Assembly: GCA_019638455.1 (NCBI GenBank)
Contig: JAHBTU010000001.1
Coordinates: 697,501 to 761,500, forward strand
Source of the DNA: Saprospiraceae bacterium
GTDB taxonomy: Bacteria; Bacteroidota; Bacteroidia; Chitinophagales; Saprospiraceae
Length of the DNA stretch: 64,000 nt
Reading direction: 5' to 3'
Shown: piece after piece, positions 1 to 8,388 of the stretch
How the letters are laid out: the number at the start of each line of letters is the position of its first letter
Numbering within the stretch: the first letter of the stretch is position 1
The notes under the pieces: model-generated
What the model was told of the DNA's origin: nothing
What the model saw: the letters and a program-made list of their open reading frames with translations, nothing else
Databases searched by the model: none
Made by a program: the position numbers and the translations under genes

Positions 1-819
1 GCAAGCGCACCAGCAACCCTGAACGCGCAAAGCCCGTGGACGCGCAACAAGGCAGGCTTTTATGCGCAGGGAGCGTGGCAGTTTATCCCGACGTACGATG
101 CCATTTTTGACCGAAAAACATCTGACGGTACGCGCCCCTTGGAGCGCGAAATCACGGAAAACGCCTTTCAATTTTATGGCGAGTACGGCATTGCCCGAAA
201 AACGACAGTGTGGGTGGCAGTGCCTTATCGCGTGTTGAAATCTGGAAACATCGTGACCGTAGGTGGCAACCCGATTGTCCGGGAAGGCATACTGACAGGG
301 CTGGGCAACATCACGGTGGCGGTTCGGCAAAACTTTGTGGCCGAAAAATGGACGCTGAGCGGCCAGCTGCGCGTGGATATGCCCAACAATCGCTATCAAG
401 AGGGAACGGGCTTGCGAACAGGGTACGACGCGCTCACCCTACTGACCACCGTCAGCATCGGTCGCGGTTATGGCAAGTACTATTGGTTTGGCTACGGAGG
501 CTGGGGAGGCAGGGGTATTTGGGAAAATCATTTCGTCAATTTCGGCTTGGAGGGCGGTGTCAAAATAGGCAAATGCTGGGCCATCGCTTTTACCGATTTG
601 TGGGAAAACACTGGCTCCAAGGTGTATTTTTCCCCGATTCCCAACCTCAACACCGGAATGTTTCTTCCCAACCAAAGCTACTGGTCGTTTGGCGCAAAAG
701 GCATCTGCGAGTTCAATCGCTTTTGGGGCGCTATCGTGACTGCGGCGGGCGCTTTTCAGGGAGATTTGGTGCCACAAAGACCGGCGCTCTCGCTCGGCAC
801 TTATTTCAAGTGGGACTAA
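1..819 (+). CDS. Outer-membrane beta-barrel-like protein, 5' end missing
   Basis: The frame is open from base 1, so the true start lies before the window; a TTG at 139 is only the first alternative start codon inside the visible part. The first visible residues (ASAPATLNAQ) look like the end of a signal peptide, followed by SPWTRNKAGFYAQGAW. The rest alternates polar and aromatic residues (GYGKYYWFGYGGWGG, NHFVNFGLEGGVKIG) and ends in aromatic-rich strands (LGTYFKWD), as in outer-membrane barrels. It resembles the small transporter-like barrels annotated in phenol-degradation neighbourhoods, but I cannot assign a substrate. It is followed at once by a repeat that an IS has split. Confidence 0.6.
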   Translation, partial: ASAPATLNAQSPWTRNKAGFYAQGAWQFIPTYDAIFDRKTSDGTRPLEREITENAFQFYGEYGIARKTTVWVAVPYRVLKSGNIVTVGGNPIVREGILTGLGNITVAVRQNFVAEKWTLSGQLRVDMPNNRYQEGTGLRTGYDALTLLTTVSIGRGYGKYYWFGYGGWGGRGIWENHFVNFGLEGGVKIGKCWAIAFTDLWENTGSKVYFSPIPNLNTGMFLPNQSYWSFGAKGICEFNRFWGAIVTAAGAFQGDLVPQRPALSLGTYFKWD

Positions 820-837
820 GCCGTTTTTTTTGTTCAA

Positions 838-883
838 CTGACAGGCTTTATTGGAAATTTTTGTTGACAAGATTGACATGATT
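838..883. repeat. Intergenic palindromic repeat family C, left half (copy C1)
   Basis: This stretch reads ACTGACAG..TTTATTGGAA..TTGACAAGATTGACATGATT. The matching half lies beyond the insertion sequence at 2116-2170. With the IS removed, the halves form an inverted repeat (TTGACAaGATTGACATGATTT against AAATCATGTCAATC.TGTCAA) around a loop of about 23 bases. A second copy lies at 43933-44016 and a weaker one near 47453-47525. Confidence 0.7.
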
Positions 884-2115
884 TTTTCAGGGGGTACACA
901 TTTTAGTCCAAAGAAAACAGGAGTAGTTCTTTGACAAACGGAAAAGAAAACAGAAGGGGAGTTTTGTGGCTTCTGACACAACAATCCCCCCCTTCCTTAT
1001 GCGCAAAAGCGCCTACAAAGATATTGTGGATTTTCTGGCAAAGACCAGTGAAGTTGCACCCCGAGGCAACCACCTGCGCCGCCTTCAGACGATGGCGAGC
1101 CTCGTCCACGGCTGCATGAAGAGCAAGTCGTGCGCGGTGGAGGGCATGAGCCAGCCCCGGCACGGCGAGGGTACGGGCAACAAGAACAGCCTGCTGCAAG
1201 AGGCGAAGCGCTGGCTTGGGAACAAATGGGTGGACTGGCAGTTGTTCTTCCTGCCGTTGGCGAAACGCTTTTTGGGCATGGCGGCCAAGGGGGGCGAGTT
1301 GGTTTTCGTCATCGATGGCAGCCAAACGGGCACCAAGCACAGCAGCCTGATGCTCTCGGTTTTGTGCGGGGGCTTTGCCCTGCCGCTCGTTTGGCTGGTC
1401 AAGGAGGGGGAAAAGGGGCACTTTCCCGAACAAATGCACTTGGACCTGCTGCACACGCTGCTGCCCATAGTACCCGAGGGTTGCCGCAAGGTACTCTTGG
1501 GCGACGGCGAGTTCGACGGGCAGCAATTGCGCCGATGGTGCGCCGACCAGCACTGGGAGTTTGTCCTGCGCACTTCCTGCGACCGGGTGGTGGACTGTGG
1601 CGGCGAAACGGCGCGCATGGATGCCCTGTCGCCCGCCAAGGGCGAGCGGGCGGTGTTTGTGCCCGATGCCGTGGACGGCATCAACGCCGTGTGCTGGCAC
1701 GAAAAAGGCTTCGACAAACCTATTTTCCTGCTCACCAACATGGATGTGGGAGACATGGCCTGCTCTTACTACCGAAAGCGGTTCAAGATAGAGACCATGT
1801 TCAAAAACCTCAAATCAAAGGGGTTTCAACTCCACAAGACCCAAATCAAGGATGCCGACAGAATCGCCAAACTGATCTTGATCGTCGCCACGGCGTTTGT
1901 CCTGACCTTTTGCCTGGGCTGTTTCGTCAAACACTATTGCCCCGTCGGCAAACTCAAAACATTCCTCCGAAAGGATAAAATCGAAAAAATGGGGCCTATC
2001 CATCTGGCCCAAAAGTGTTGGGACGAAGCCTTTCACATCGCCTTAGATTTCTTTTCTGATTTGTCAAAGAACTTTGACTGGGTTTTTACTTGAAAAAATG
2101 TGTACCCCCTGAAAA
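884..2115 (+). mobile_element. IS4-family insertion sequence, complete
   Basis: The element is 1,232 bp with perfect 21-bp terminal inverted repeats at 884-904 and 2095-2115 (ends TTTTCAGGGGG...). Just inside the ends, TTCTTTGACA near 929-938 is matched by its complement near 2061-2070. A 7-bp direct repeat CATGATT flanks it at 877-883 and 2116-2122, consistent with target duplication; an 8-bp reading is also possible because of the T tract. It carries one intact transposase gene, so the copy looks recent and possibly active. Confidence 0.9.
999..2093 (+). CDS. IS4-family DDE transposase
   Basis: The 364-residue protein catalyses cut-and-paste movement of the surrounding element. The first two catalytic aspartates are in VFVIDGSQ and LLGDGEFDG. 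The third acidic residue sits in the IS4 signature Y-(2)-R-(3)-E-(6)-K, seen exactly as YRKRFKIETMFKNLK. ATG at 999 is preferred; an in-frame GTG at 966 would add 11 residues. The stop lies just inside the right inverted repeat. No frameshift is visible. Confidence 0.92.
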   Translation: MRKSAYKDIVDFLAKTSEVAPRGNHLRRLQTMASLVHGCMKSKSCAVEGMSQPRHGEGTGNKNSLLQEAKRWLGNKWVDWQLFFLPLAKRFLGMAAKGGELVFVIDGSQTGTKHSSLMLSVLCGGFALPLVWLVKEGEKGHFPEQMHLDLLHTLLPIVPEGCRKVLLGDGEFDGQQLRRWCADQHWEFVLRTSCDRVVDCGGETARMDALSPAKGERAVFVPDAVDGINAVCWHEKGFDKPIFLLTNMDVGDMACSYYRKRFKIETMFKNLKSKGFQLHKTQIKDADRIAKLILIVATAFVLTFCLGCFVKHYCPVGKLKTFLRKDKIEKMGPIHLAQKCWDEAFHIALDFFSDLSKNFDWVFT

Positions 2116-2170
2116 CATGATTTAACAACACCACGACCAATCCTGTAAATCATGTCAATCCTGTCAACAA
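2116..2170. repeat. Intergenic palindromic repeat family C, right half (copy C1)
   Basis: Right arm of the repeat split by the IS: AACAACACCACGACCAATCC..AAATCATGTCAATCCTGTCAAC. It aligns with 43977-44016 (ACAACAAAACCAATCTTG.AAATCATGTTAATCCTGTCAA), which shows where the pre-insertion sequence joined. Confidence 0.7.
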
Positions 2171-2196
2171 AATGAAGCACTCCCAAAGCATATTCC

Positions 2197-3519
2197 TTAT
2201 CCGAACACCACATCCAAACTTGCGCAAATTTTTTCTGCGGCAAAATCCAGCGCGGCCTCCGTGTGCGCTGCCGACACGAAACCCACCTCATAGCCGGAAG
2301 GCCCGAAATAGACCCCGCGTTTTAGACACTCAAGGTGCATTTTTTTGAAATAATCCATGCGCGAGCCATCAATTTCGTCCGAACGGCGAATGTGTTTTCG
2401 AGTGAAGGTGGGCCAAAAAATGGAGCCGATGCTCGGGAACGTGACCTCATAGCCCCGCCTGTTGCAGAATTCCTGCAAGTGCCCAGTGAACTGGCGCGTC
2501 TTTATTTCCAGATTTTCATAAAAACCGGGCTTCAGCAGTTCGCTCAGCGTGGCGAACCCCGCAGCCATGGCGACTGGGTTGGCACTCAAGGTGCCAGCCT
2601 GATATACTGGGCCGACTGGCGCAACGTGTTCCATGATTTCCTTGCTGGCGGCGTAAGCACCGACTGGCATCCCGCCGCCAATAATTTTCCCAAAAGTGAT
2701 GATGTCAGGCTGGATGCCAAACAAACCTGCCGCGCCCTCAAACCCTACGCGGAAGCCGGAAATAACCTCGTCGAAAATGAGCAGCACGCCGTGTTCGCGA
2801 GTCTTTTCCCTCACAAATTGCAGAAAGCCAACATCTTGCAGCAACAGGCCATTGTTTGCCGGAATCGGCTCCACAATGACACAAGCCACTTCCCCTACAT
2901 GGGCGCTCAACGCTGCCTCGAGCGCCGCTGGGTCGGCCAATGGCACCACAATAGTCTCTTGAGCAAAAGACGCCGGGATGCCCGCCGAGGTGCTGATGCC
3001 AAACGTGACCAGCCCCGAGCCGGCTTTCACCAAAAGCGCATCCACATGACCATGATAACAGCCCTCGAACTTGATGACTTTGCTGCGCCCCGTCACACCG
3101 CGAGCAAGGCGCAAGGCACTCATCACGGCCTCCGTGCCGCTGCTCACGAATCGAATCATCTCGATGTAGCGGTGGTGAGCGAGTATCAATTTCCCGATTA
3201 AATTGTCGTGTGGTGTAGGAGTGCCGAACGACATCCCATTGGCGACTGTTTCCTGCACGCGCTGCACCACCGCTGGATGGCAGTGGCCAAGAATGAGTGG
3301 CCCCCACGAACAGCAAAAATCAACAAACGTCTGTCCATCAACATCGTGCAAATGGCAGCCCTCACCCCTTTGAAAAAATATCGGCGGGCCTTGCACGCTC
3401 TTGAATGCGCGTACGGGCGAATGTACCCCGCCAGGGAAATACGTCTTGGCGCTCTCAAACAGTTCGCCGCTGCGGGTGCGGGTAAAGGAGTCAGGAGTGG
3501 GATAGTTATGTCGAATCAT
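2197..3519 (-). CDS. hemL: Glutamate-1-semialdehyde 2,1-aminomutase
   Basis: This 440-residue PLP enzyme converts glutamate-1-semialdehyde to 5-aminolevulinate in the C5 route to tetrapyrroles, in the cytosol. It shows SAKTYFPGGVHSPVRAF near the N-terminus, FVSSGTEAVMSALRLARG, FEGCYHGHVDALLVKAGSG, the PLP-site aspartate in LLIFDEVISGFR and the Schiff-base lysine in TFGKIIGGGMPVGAY. Length is normal for GSA aminomutase. It stands alone, on the opposite strand to the IS and divergent from the gene at 3690. A perfect -7-like box lies only 5 bases before the ATG, so the mRNA may be nearly leaderless. Confidence 0.96.
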   Translation of the reverse strand: MIRHNYPTPDSFTRTRSGELFESAKTYFPGGVHSPVRAFKSVQGPPIFFQRGEGCHLHDVDGQTFVDFCCSWGPLILGHCHPAVVQRVQETVANGMSFGTPTPHDNLIGKLILAHHRYIEMIRFVSSGTEAVMSALRLARGVTGRSKVIKFEGCYHGHVDALLVKAGSGLVTFGISTSAGIPASFAQETIVVPLADPAALEAALSAHVGEVACVIVEPIPANNGLLLQDVGFLQFVREKTREHGVLLIFDEVISGFRVGFEGAAGLFGIQPDIITFGKIIGGGMPVGAYAASKEIMEHVAPVGPVYQAGTLSANPVAMAAGFATLSELLKPGFYENLEIKTRQFTGHLQEFCNRRGYEVTFPSIGSIFWPTFTRKHIRRSDEIDGSRMDYFKKMHLECLKRGVYFGPSGYEVGFVSAAHTEAALDFAAEKICASLDVVFG

Positions 3520-3524
3520 GCCCG

Positions 3525-3532
3525 CAAAAGTA
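3525..3532 (-). promoter_or_regulatory. Possible -7 box for hemL
   Basis: On the minus strand this reads TACTTTTG, matching the Bacteroidota -7 consensus TAnnTTTG. It is very close to the hemL ATG (3519), implying little or no 5' leader. No -33 TTTG is visible at the expected distance. Confidence 0.35.
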
Positions 3533-3653
3533 CAATGCGGCCAAATACGGTGAAGCCCCCGGTGCCCGAAGCAGGGTTGTTTCGAGCGATTCTATCTTTA
3601 TCTTTTTGCATTCGTTGACAAATTGACGGCACAGACATTCTGCCTACTTCCGC

Positions 3654-3661
3654 TACCTTCG
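3654..3661 (+). promoter_or_regulatory. Possible -7 box for the gene at 3690
   Basis: TACCTTCG is one mismatch from TAnnTTTG and lies 28 bases before the ATG at 3690. No convincing -33 element is visible. Confidence 0.3.
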
Positions 3662-3689
3662 CCCAACAAAATCTTGTAATCCGCCAAAT

Positions 3690-5315
3690 ATGTCGTTCCC
3701 TCCTGCCCGTTTATACTTGTTTTTGCTGCCCTTGCTGGCTGTTGGTTGTTGGTTTGGCCTGCGTAACCATCCCGACCCTCTGTGGGATGAAGCGGGTATG
3801 CTGTTGAGACAGCGCTATTTGACCCTCGAAGAAGCGCCTGACTCGCTGCAACTTCTTTACTGCCGAATACACAATATCCCCTATGAAGCGGGCGACTCCA
3901 CTGCCCTCAAATTGGTTTCCAAACCCTACATCTCTGTCATTGAATGGTCGCGTTTTCGAGCACTTGCCGAGGCGGTGTTGGATAGAAAGTTTGTGGTGGT
4001 CTCAGGGGTGACCGGAGTGGGCGGCACGAAACTGCCGAGGCATCTTTCCCGCCTGATTGCCAATCGCCCGGAAAACTTGCTTGAAATCAACTGCGCCCCG
4101 CAGTTCGATTTGGATTTCCACAAAAAATATATCGGAGAAGAAGAGGATGGCAAGTTCGAGCCGGGGCGGCTCCTTGAGTTTTGGGAAAATTGCAAGCGTT
4201 TCCCCGAACAAAAATTCGTGGCGGTGGCCGATAATTTTGATAAAATCAACCCCGAAACGTTTTTCGGCCCCGAGTTGTGGGAATCCTTGAGCAGCTCGCG
4301 CGACACCGCTTATTTAGGCGGTAAACCAGTGACAGTCCCGCCCAATTTTTATTTCATCTCCGTCACTCATCTCGGACCGGGCTCGCTTATCGAAATGAAC
4401 GAGGAGCATTTCAAGCGCCTCGGACGACAACACATCCTTCATCCTGATGCTCGAGAACTGCTTGGCCTGCTTCACCAACAAGCCCAGAAACTTTCCAAAC
4501 AAACCGAGCTTGACAGTGCCGACGCAAGCCGCTTGGCCGCGCTGCGTGACACCGCGCAATTGCAGAAATTTTTATTTTATTTCCTGAAAACCAATCAATT
4601 GATAACCACGCGATACGGCCAAGGCTTTCAATTGGGACACGGTAGCAATATTCGCAACTATTACCGCGAGGAAGATTTGCCACAGTTCAAGGAGACGTAT
4701 CTCAACCATATCAATGCGCTGCGCCCCTCGCGTGCATTGACGGAAGAAGATTTCGAGCCGCTTGACTTCACGGTTCGCACCAATGGATTGGAGCAAGGCT
4801 CCAATTTCCTGTCAAGGCAGATACAATATCTCGACGACACGGGCTATCTGGTGGAAATTACGATGGTGGCATCTACTGCTTTGCTCACCATGTTGTTTGG
4901 TTGGTGGCTCTTTCGTCGGCGGGAGCAAATCATTCGGCGCTATGGCGAACGTGCGCAGCAGGTGTACAGCGGCTTTGAAACGCAGGTAATCAGTGCCGAT
5001 GTGGCTGGACGCCGACTGGAAGAAATCAAGAATGAGGTGGATAGCCTCGTGATGCGCCGTCGGCTCAATTACACCGAAGGGCTTTATTTTCTTGCTTTTA
5101 TTGAGGACAAAGTGAAACGCATCGAGTTTGCCCGAAATGTGAGCGAAAACTTTCTCGAGCTGTTCAACGCATTCATGGAAGATGATATCTTGACGGAAAG
5201 CGAGTACCTGAAGCTGCGTCAGTTTCTGCAATCCATCCGGCACAAGATACCTGTTGAGATTTATGAGCAGTTCCGCGAAAAAGTGGAGGCTGCATACGAG
5301 GCGCACCACGAGTAA
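3690..5315 (+). CDS. Membrane-anchored McrB/AAA_5-like protein with degenerate ATP site
   Basis: 541 residues. A hydrophobic N-terminal segment (about 8-24) and a second one (about 390-408, TMVASTALLTMLFGWWLF) suggest the central domain is outside the cytoplasm, with a charged C-terminal helical region. The centre follows the layout of McrB-type AAA+ modules: a P-loop-like GVTGVGGTK at 106-114, YIGEEEDGKFEPGRLLEF, a Walker B-like FVAVADNFDK at 176-185 and PPNFYFISVTH at the sensor-1 position. The key residues are altered: the Walker A Lys is Gly, the Walker B Glu is Asn and the sensor Asn is His. ATP hydrolysis is therefore doubtful. Function unknown; it may be a structural or regulatory relic of an AAA protein. 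It is monocistronic and ends at a strong terminator. Confidence 0.75.
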   Translation: MSFPPARLYLFLLPLLAVGCWFGLRNHPDPLWDEAGMLLRQRYLTLEEAPDSLQLLYCRIHNIPYEAGDSTALKLVSKPYISVIEWSRFRALAEAVLDRKFVVVSGVTGVGGTKLPRHLSRLIANRPENLLEINCAPQFDLDFHKKYIGEEEDGKFEPGRLLEFWENCKRFPEQKFVAVADNFDKINPETFFGPELWESLSSSRDTAYLGGKPVTVPPNFYFISVTHLGPGSLIEMNEEHFKRLGRQHILHPDARELLGLLHQQAQKLSKQTELDSADASRLAALRDTAQLQKFLFYFLKTNQLITTRYGQGFQLGHGSNIRNYYREEDLPQFKETYLNHINALRPSRALTEEDFEPLDFTVRTNGLEQGSNFLSRQIQYLDDTGYLVEITMVASTALLTMLFGWWLFRRREQIIRRYGERAQQVYSGFETQVISADVAGRRLEEIKNEVDSLVMRRRLNYTEGLYFLAFIEDKVKRIEFARNVSENFLELFNAFMEDDILTESEYLKLRQFLQSIRHKIPVEIYEQFREKVEAAYEAHHE

Positions 5316-5321
5316 TGTAAT

Positions 5322-5383
5322 CGCTCAAAAACGACGAGGGGGCCTTCGCATACAAGCGAAAGCCCCCTCGTCGTTTTTGAGCG
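5322..5383. terminator. Bidirectional hairpin terminator between convergent genes
   Basis: A near-perfect 62-base palindrome. A 22-base outer arm (CGCTCAAAAACGACGAGGGG..) pairs with 5362-5383, and an inner TTCGC/GCGAA closes a 6-base ATACAA loop. A runs on the left and T runs on the right let it serve both strands: the end of the 3690 gene and the end of the whole minus-strand polysaccharide operon. Confidence 0.9.
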
Positions 5384-5397
5384 GGTCGTGTTCGTCT

Positions 5398-6393
5398 CTA
5401 TTCGTCTCCCTCTACGTCAAAGTATCCCAACCTGTTTCGTTCAAACTGTTTGATTTCCAACCCGTTGTTGTGAAATTGCGCTCCGGGTTTCAGAATGGCG
5501 CCTGTTTCGTGGGCATTCACCAATAGCAGGCCGCCGTAGCATTTGACCAAAAATTTTCCGCTGTCAAAAACAGCCGCCACGGTGCCTGCTTTTAGGGTTT
5601 CGTAGCCAAAATCGCTCACGTCGAACATTTGAGCGTCCAGAATGACCACTTTGTGGGTTCCGACAAAGGTGAATGCGCCATTGAAGGGGCGAGTGACCGC
5701 TCTGACAAAACGTTCGATGAACAAGATGTCTTGATTCCAGTCAATCAAACTGTCTGATGGGTTGCGCTTGGGGTAGTAGGTGGGCGTGGTGGAAATATCC
5801 TGCGGGAAGGTTTTGAAGGTGTTGTTGGCGAGGCGCTCAATGTTACGCTCGATGAGAAATTTCATGGCAAGCGTATTTTTAAAGTGCATGGTCTCTGCGG
5901 TGTCGCGGGGCGTGATTTGGAATTTGAAAGTATCCACTATGTCGCCAGAGTCCACGCCGGGGTCATATCTGAAAAGGTTGGTGTAGAAGGCTTGCCTGCC
6001 CTCGATGATAGACCAGTTCATGGGAGAGCGCCCTCTTCCCAGTGGCAGGTTCATGGCGCTGCCGTGCATTCCGAATGCGCCGATACGGAGGCTGTTTAAT
6101 ATGTCTGCGGGCACGAGTCGCTGCCATCCAATGACAAAGGCCATGTCTATGCCAAGGGAGCGGATGTAGTCTTGGTCGGTCTCGTTTTTTAACGAATATT
6201 GTTTAGCCTGATAGAAAGTAACGCCGTGTTGGCGAGCGAGTTCCGACAAATCGTCATAATCAGCCACTTCGTGTCGCTCGCCCTGCGCCGGGCTAATGGA
6301 AATAAGATGTCGGATTTTGAATGGGATTTGTAGGTTTTCAAGCAGAAATCGCGTGGTGGATTTGCAGCCAAACAGGGCGATATTGTCAAACAT
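5398..6393 (-). CDS. Formyltransferase-family protein (polysaccharide locus)
   Basis: 331 residues of the methionyl-tRNA/sugar N-formyltransferase fold, expected to move a formyl group from N10-formyl-THF to an amino sugar. The signature is clear: GMHGSAMNLPLGRGRSPMNW followed by DPGVDSGDIVDTF, with the catalytic His and Asp. The usual Asn two residues before the His is Gly (FGMH). A C-terminal region follows that would match the OB-like or accessory domain. ATG at 6393 overlaps the preceding gene by 8 bases; a longer frame to 6534 would run through that gene. Last gene of the operon. Inferred role: N-formylation of a 4-amino sugar, which fits the DegT aminotransferase upstream. Confidence 0.8.
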   Translation of the reverse strand: MFDNIALFGCKSTTRFLLENLQIPFKIRHLISISPAQGERHEVADYDDLSELARQHGVTFYQAKQYSLKNETDQDYIRSLGIDMAFVIGWQRLVPADILNSLRIGAFGMHGSAMNLPLGRGRSPMNWSIIEGRQAFYTNLFRYDPGVDSGDIVDTFKFQITPRDTAETMHFKNTLAMKFLIERNIERLANNTFKTFPQDISTTPTYYPKRNPSDSLIDWNQDILFIERFVRAVTRPFNGAFTFVGTHKVVILDAQMFDVSDFGYETLKAGTVAAVFDSGKFLVKCYGGLLLVNAHETGAILKPGAQFHNNGLEIKQFERNRLGYFDVEGDE

Positions 6394-7111
6394 GGGCGTA
6401 AATTTCCCGGAAAGGTAGGCAGTTGTCGAAGAATTCTTTTTTGAGCAATTGGGTGCGCTGGCCAAAATACTTTTGCAATTTGTCGAGATTGGACGCGCCG
6501 CCCACCATCCACCACACAGGGTGAATGAGTACATGGAGCGACTTGCCTTGTAAAAACTCTACGGAATCGGTCGGTGCGCCAAAGCGCCATTGGCCAGTCG
6601 AGTCAGAGAAGTATTTGATGTCTTTGAAGTACTTGGACTGGTAAGTATGCTCTATGCCCTTGATAGGCGAATCATATTCTCTGAAAAACTGGTTGGGACG
6701 GTGCAGGCTGATGATGTTGACTGGCACATTGAAATACCGTTGGAAAATGTCTGCCTCCAACAACAAACCTTCGTGAAAGTCATCGTAGATGACGGGGTCG
6801 AAATGGATGCTGACGGTGTGGCCGAGCTCTTTGATTTTGTGCACGTTTCGAGCATCGTCTGCCGAAAGGATGTTGTAGAAGTTGGAGCGCAACAAAAAGA
6901 AATAGGTTGCTTTGATGCCCAGTTCGGCCTCGATGTGTGCTGTGCGCAAGGCGAAATGGGTGTCAAAATCAATGTCGTGGCGCAGCGCCAGCTGGCCCAT
7001 TGGCTGGGTCAACTCCCGAAAAAAAACGAACTGATAATTCCGCGAGAGGAATTTTTCGAGCAGGTCTTGGTAAGAGCCTAAATCGTTAGTCTCCAGACTG
7101 GAATGTTCCAT
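6386..7111 (-). CDS. Polysaccharide deacetylase-like protein (RHDID subtype)
   Basis: 241 residues. It has the NodB-like metal site in a variant form: LALRHDIDFDTHF (the TFDD equivalent), GHTVSIHFDP (the HS-x-x-H equivalent) and LHRP. With the protein at 8389 it forms a subtype in which motif 1 is RHDxD. Such proteins occur in surface-polysaccharide loci; the substrate may be an N-acetylated sugar, but hydrolase activity is unproven. It overlaps the formyltransferase by 8 bases and lies 4 bases after the sugar transferase, so the three are probably co-translated. Confidence 0.75.
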   Translation of the reverse strand: MEHSSLETNDLGSYQDLLEKFLSRNYQFVFFRELTQPMGQLALRHDIDFDTHFALRTAHIEAELGIKATYFFLLRSNFYNILSADDARNVHKIKELGHTVSIHFDPVIYDDFHEGLLLEADIFQRYFNVPVNIISLHRPNQFFREYDSPIKGIEHTYQSKYFKDIKYFSDSTGQWRFGAPTDSVEFLQGKSLHVLIHPVWWMVGGASNLDKLQKYFGQRTQLLKKEFFDNCLPFREIYAHV

Positions 7112-7115
7112 TGGC

Positions 7116-8228
7116 CTATTTGCTTCTTACCCTTTTGATGACGATGTTGTAAAAAGCTCTGCAAAAGTAGCGAAAATCGGTGAGCAACGGGTTGCGCTCA
7201 TAAGCGGCTAGATAGCGCCCTTCGATGGCGACCACGTCTTCCAGCGTCTCCGGGATTTCGACATAGACCGGAGGAATCAAACCGGGCTTGAACCGCTGGC
7301 GATATTCCTGAAAATCTTTCGGGTAGAGGCTCATGTAGTGGCGGCTGAGCGGGCGCACCCCGATGAGTTTCATGTCGCCTTTGAGGAAGTTCCAAAGCAT
7401 GGGCAGCTCGTCGAGCCAGTATTTGCGCATGAAGCGCCCGGCGGAATTGACACGGGGGTCTTCTTTGATTTTACCACCCGGTTGCAGGCCATTGTGCTGA
7501 TAGACAAACTCTTGGATGTATTCCGAGTAGGGATACATCGTGCGGAATTTATACACTCCGAACACTCTGCCGTTTTTGCCCACGCGCCGAAGTTTGATGA
7601 GCGGTCCGTAGGAGGCCTCGTTGTTGTAGTCTGGTTCGCCCGTTTTTTCGGCCACGAAGTAGAGCAGACCGTCTGAGTTGAGGGTTTTTTTCAGGCGGAA
7701 GCCACAGGAGTAGAGCCGTCCGTAGGTTTCCATTTCGGAAATCACGCGATTGCGTCCTGTGGTGATGAAGAAATAAAGCTGCTTGAGATAAGGAAGTTTG
7801 GGCCACACCCGCTTGGCCCAAAAGTCGAAGAAGTAGTACACTTTGTTGAGCGGGAATGGGAATTTTGCCATGAGGCGGTCTTTGCGTTGTTGCGCTGTTT
7901 CGACGCAACCTATGAGGGTGCCCCCGTAGCGGAGACATTCGTTTGCGGATTCCAAAAATTTGTTGACGAAGCGGATGTCGTTGATTTTCTTGAGGTTGGT
8001 GATGGAACCGAGACCTGATTCGCCAAAACCGCGATTGGAAGCAAAATTGACAAGGTTGACGGGCGAGGAAGTCTGCAAAATAGCGGCATCCCAGGGGTTG
8101 TCCAAATCAACGGTTTCTTCGATAAGGTCAACTACCTGAGCAGGCACCTCGCTGTACAGCATCTTGCGGTACGCATTAAGCTTCGTAGTTTGGGTTTGGT
8201 CGGCAAAATGGTGTAGAGGTTGTTTCAT
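7116..8228 (-). CDS. Sugar transferase (undecaprenyl-phosphate glycosyl-1-P transferase type) with soluble N-terminal region
   Basis: 370 residues. The C-terminal 150 or so are a bacterial sugar transferase domain: VYKFRTMYPYSEY, DPRVNSAGRFMRKYWLDELP, WNFLKGDMKLIGVRPLSRHY and KPGLIPPVY. Such enzymes start repeat-unit synthesis by moving a sugar-1-phosphate to the lipid carrier. The first 200 residues are not the usual four-helix WcaJ membrane region. They look soluble (FASNRGFGESGLGSITNLKK, RYGGTLIGCVETAQQRKDR) apart from one hydrophobic patch (VYYFFDFWAKRVWP). The normally Ser-containing RxxSLDELP is RKYWLDELP. It is the only candidate initiating enzyme in the locus. Confidence 0.85.
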   Translation of the reverse strand: MKQPLHHFADQTQTTKLNAYRKMLYSEVPAQVVDLIEETVDLDNPWDAAILQTSSPVNLVNFASNRGFGESGLGSITNLKKINDIRFVNKFLESANECLRYGGTLIGCVETAQQRKDRLMAKFPFPLNKVYYFFDFWAKRVWPKLPYLKQLYFFITTGRNRVISEMETYGRLYSCGFRLKKTLNSDGLLYFVAEKTGEPDYNNEASYGPLIKLRRVGKNGRVFGVYKFRTMYPYSEYIQEFVYQHNGLQPGGKIKEDPRVNSAGRFMRKYWLDELPMLWNFLKGDMKLIGVRPLSRHYMSLYPKDFQEYRQRFKPGLIPPVYVEIPETLEDVVAIEGRYLAAYERNPLLTDFRYFCRAFYNIVIKRVRSK

Positions 8229-8388
8229 CGTTTGAATTCGGTATTGAATGATTATCGCACGGTCGCCCGAATAAGTGGGCAGGCACTTGCTTGCTTGAAA
8301 AGAGTGGAATCAATTCGCTCCGTAATGGAACAGGCGGGGGGAGAGATTGAACCGGAAAATACAGACCGCTATGGTTGGGCTGCCTTTT

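Noticed and set aside
903..1700. 265-codon minus-strand frame inside the IS
   Set aside because: Antisense to the transposase with its full DDE and YREK motifs; no second IS gene is expected in this family.
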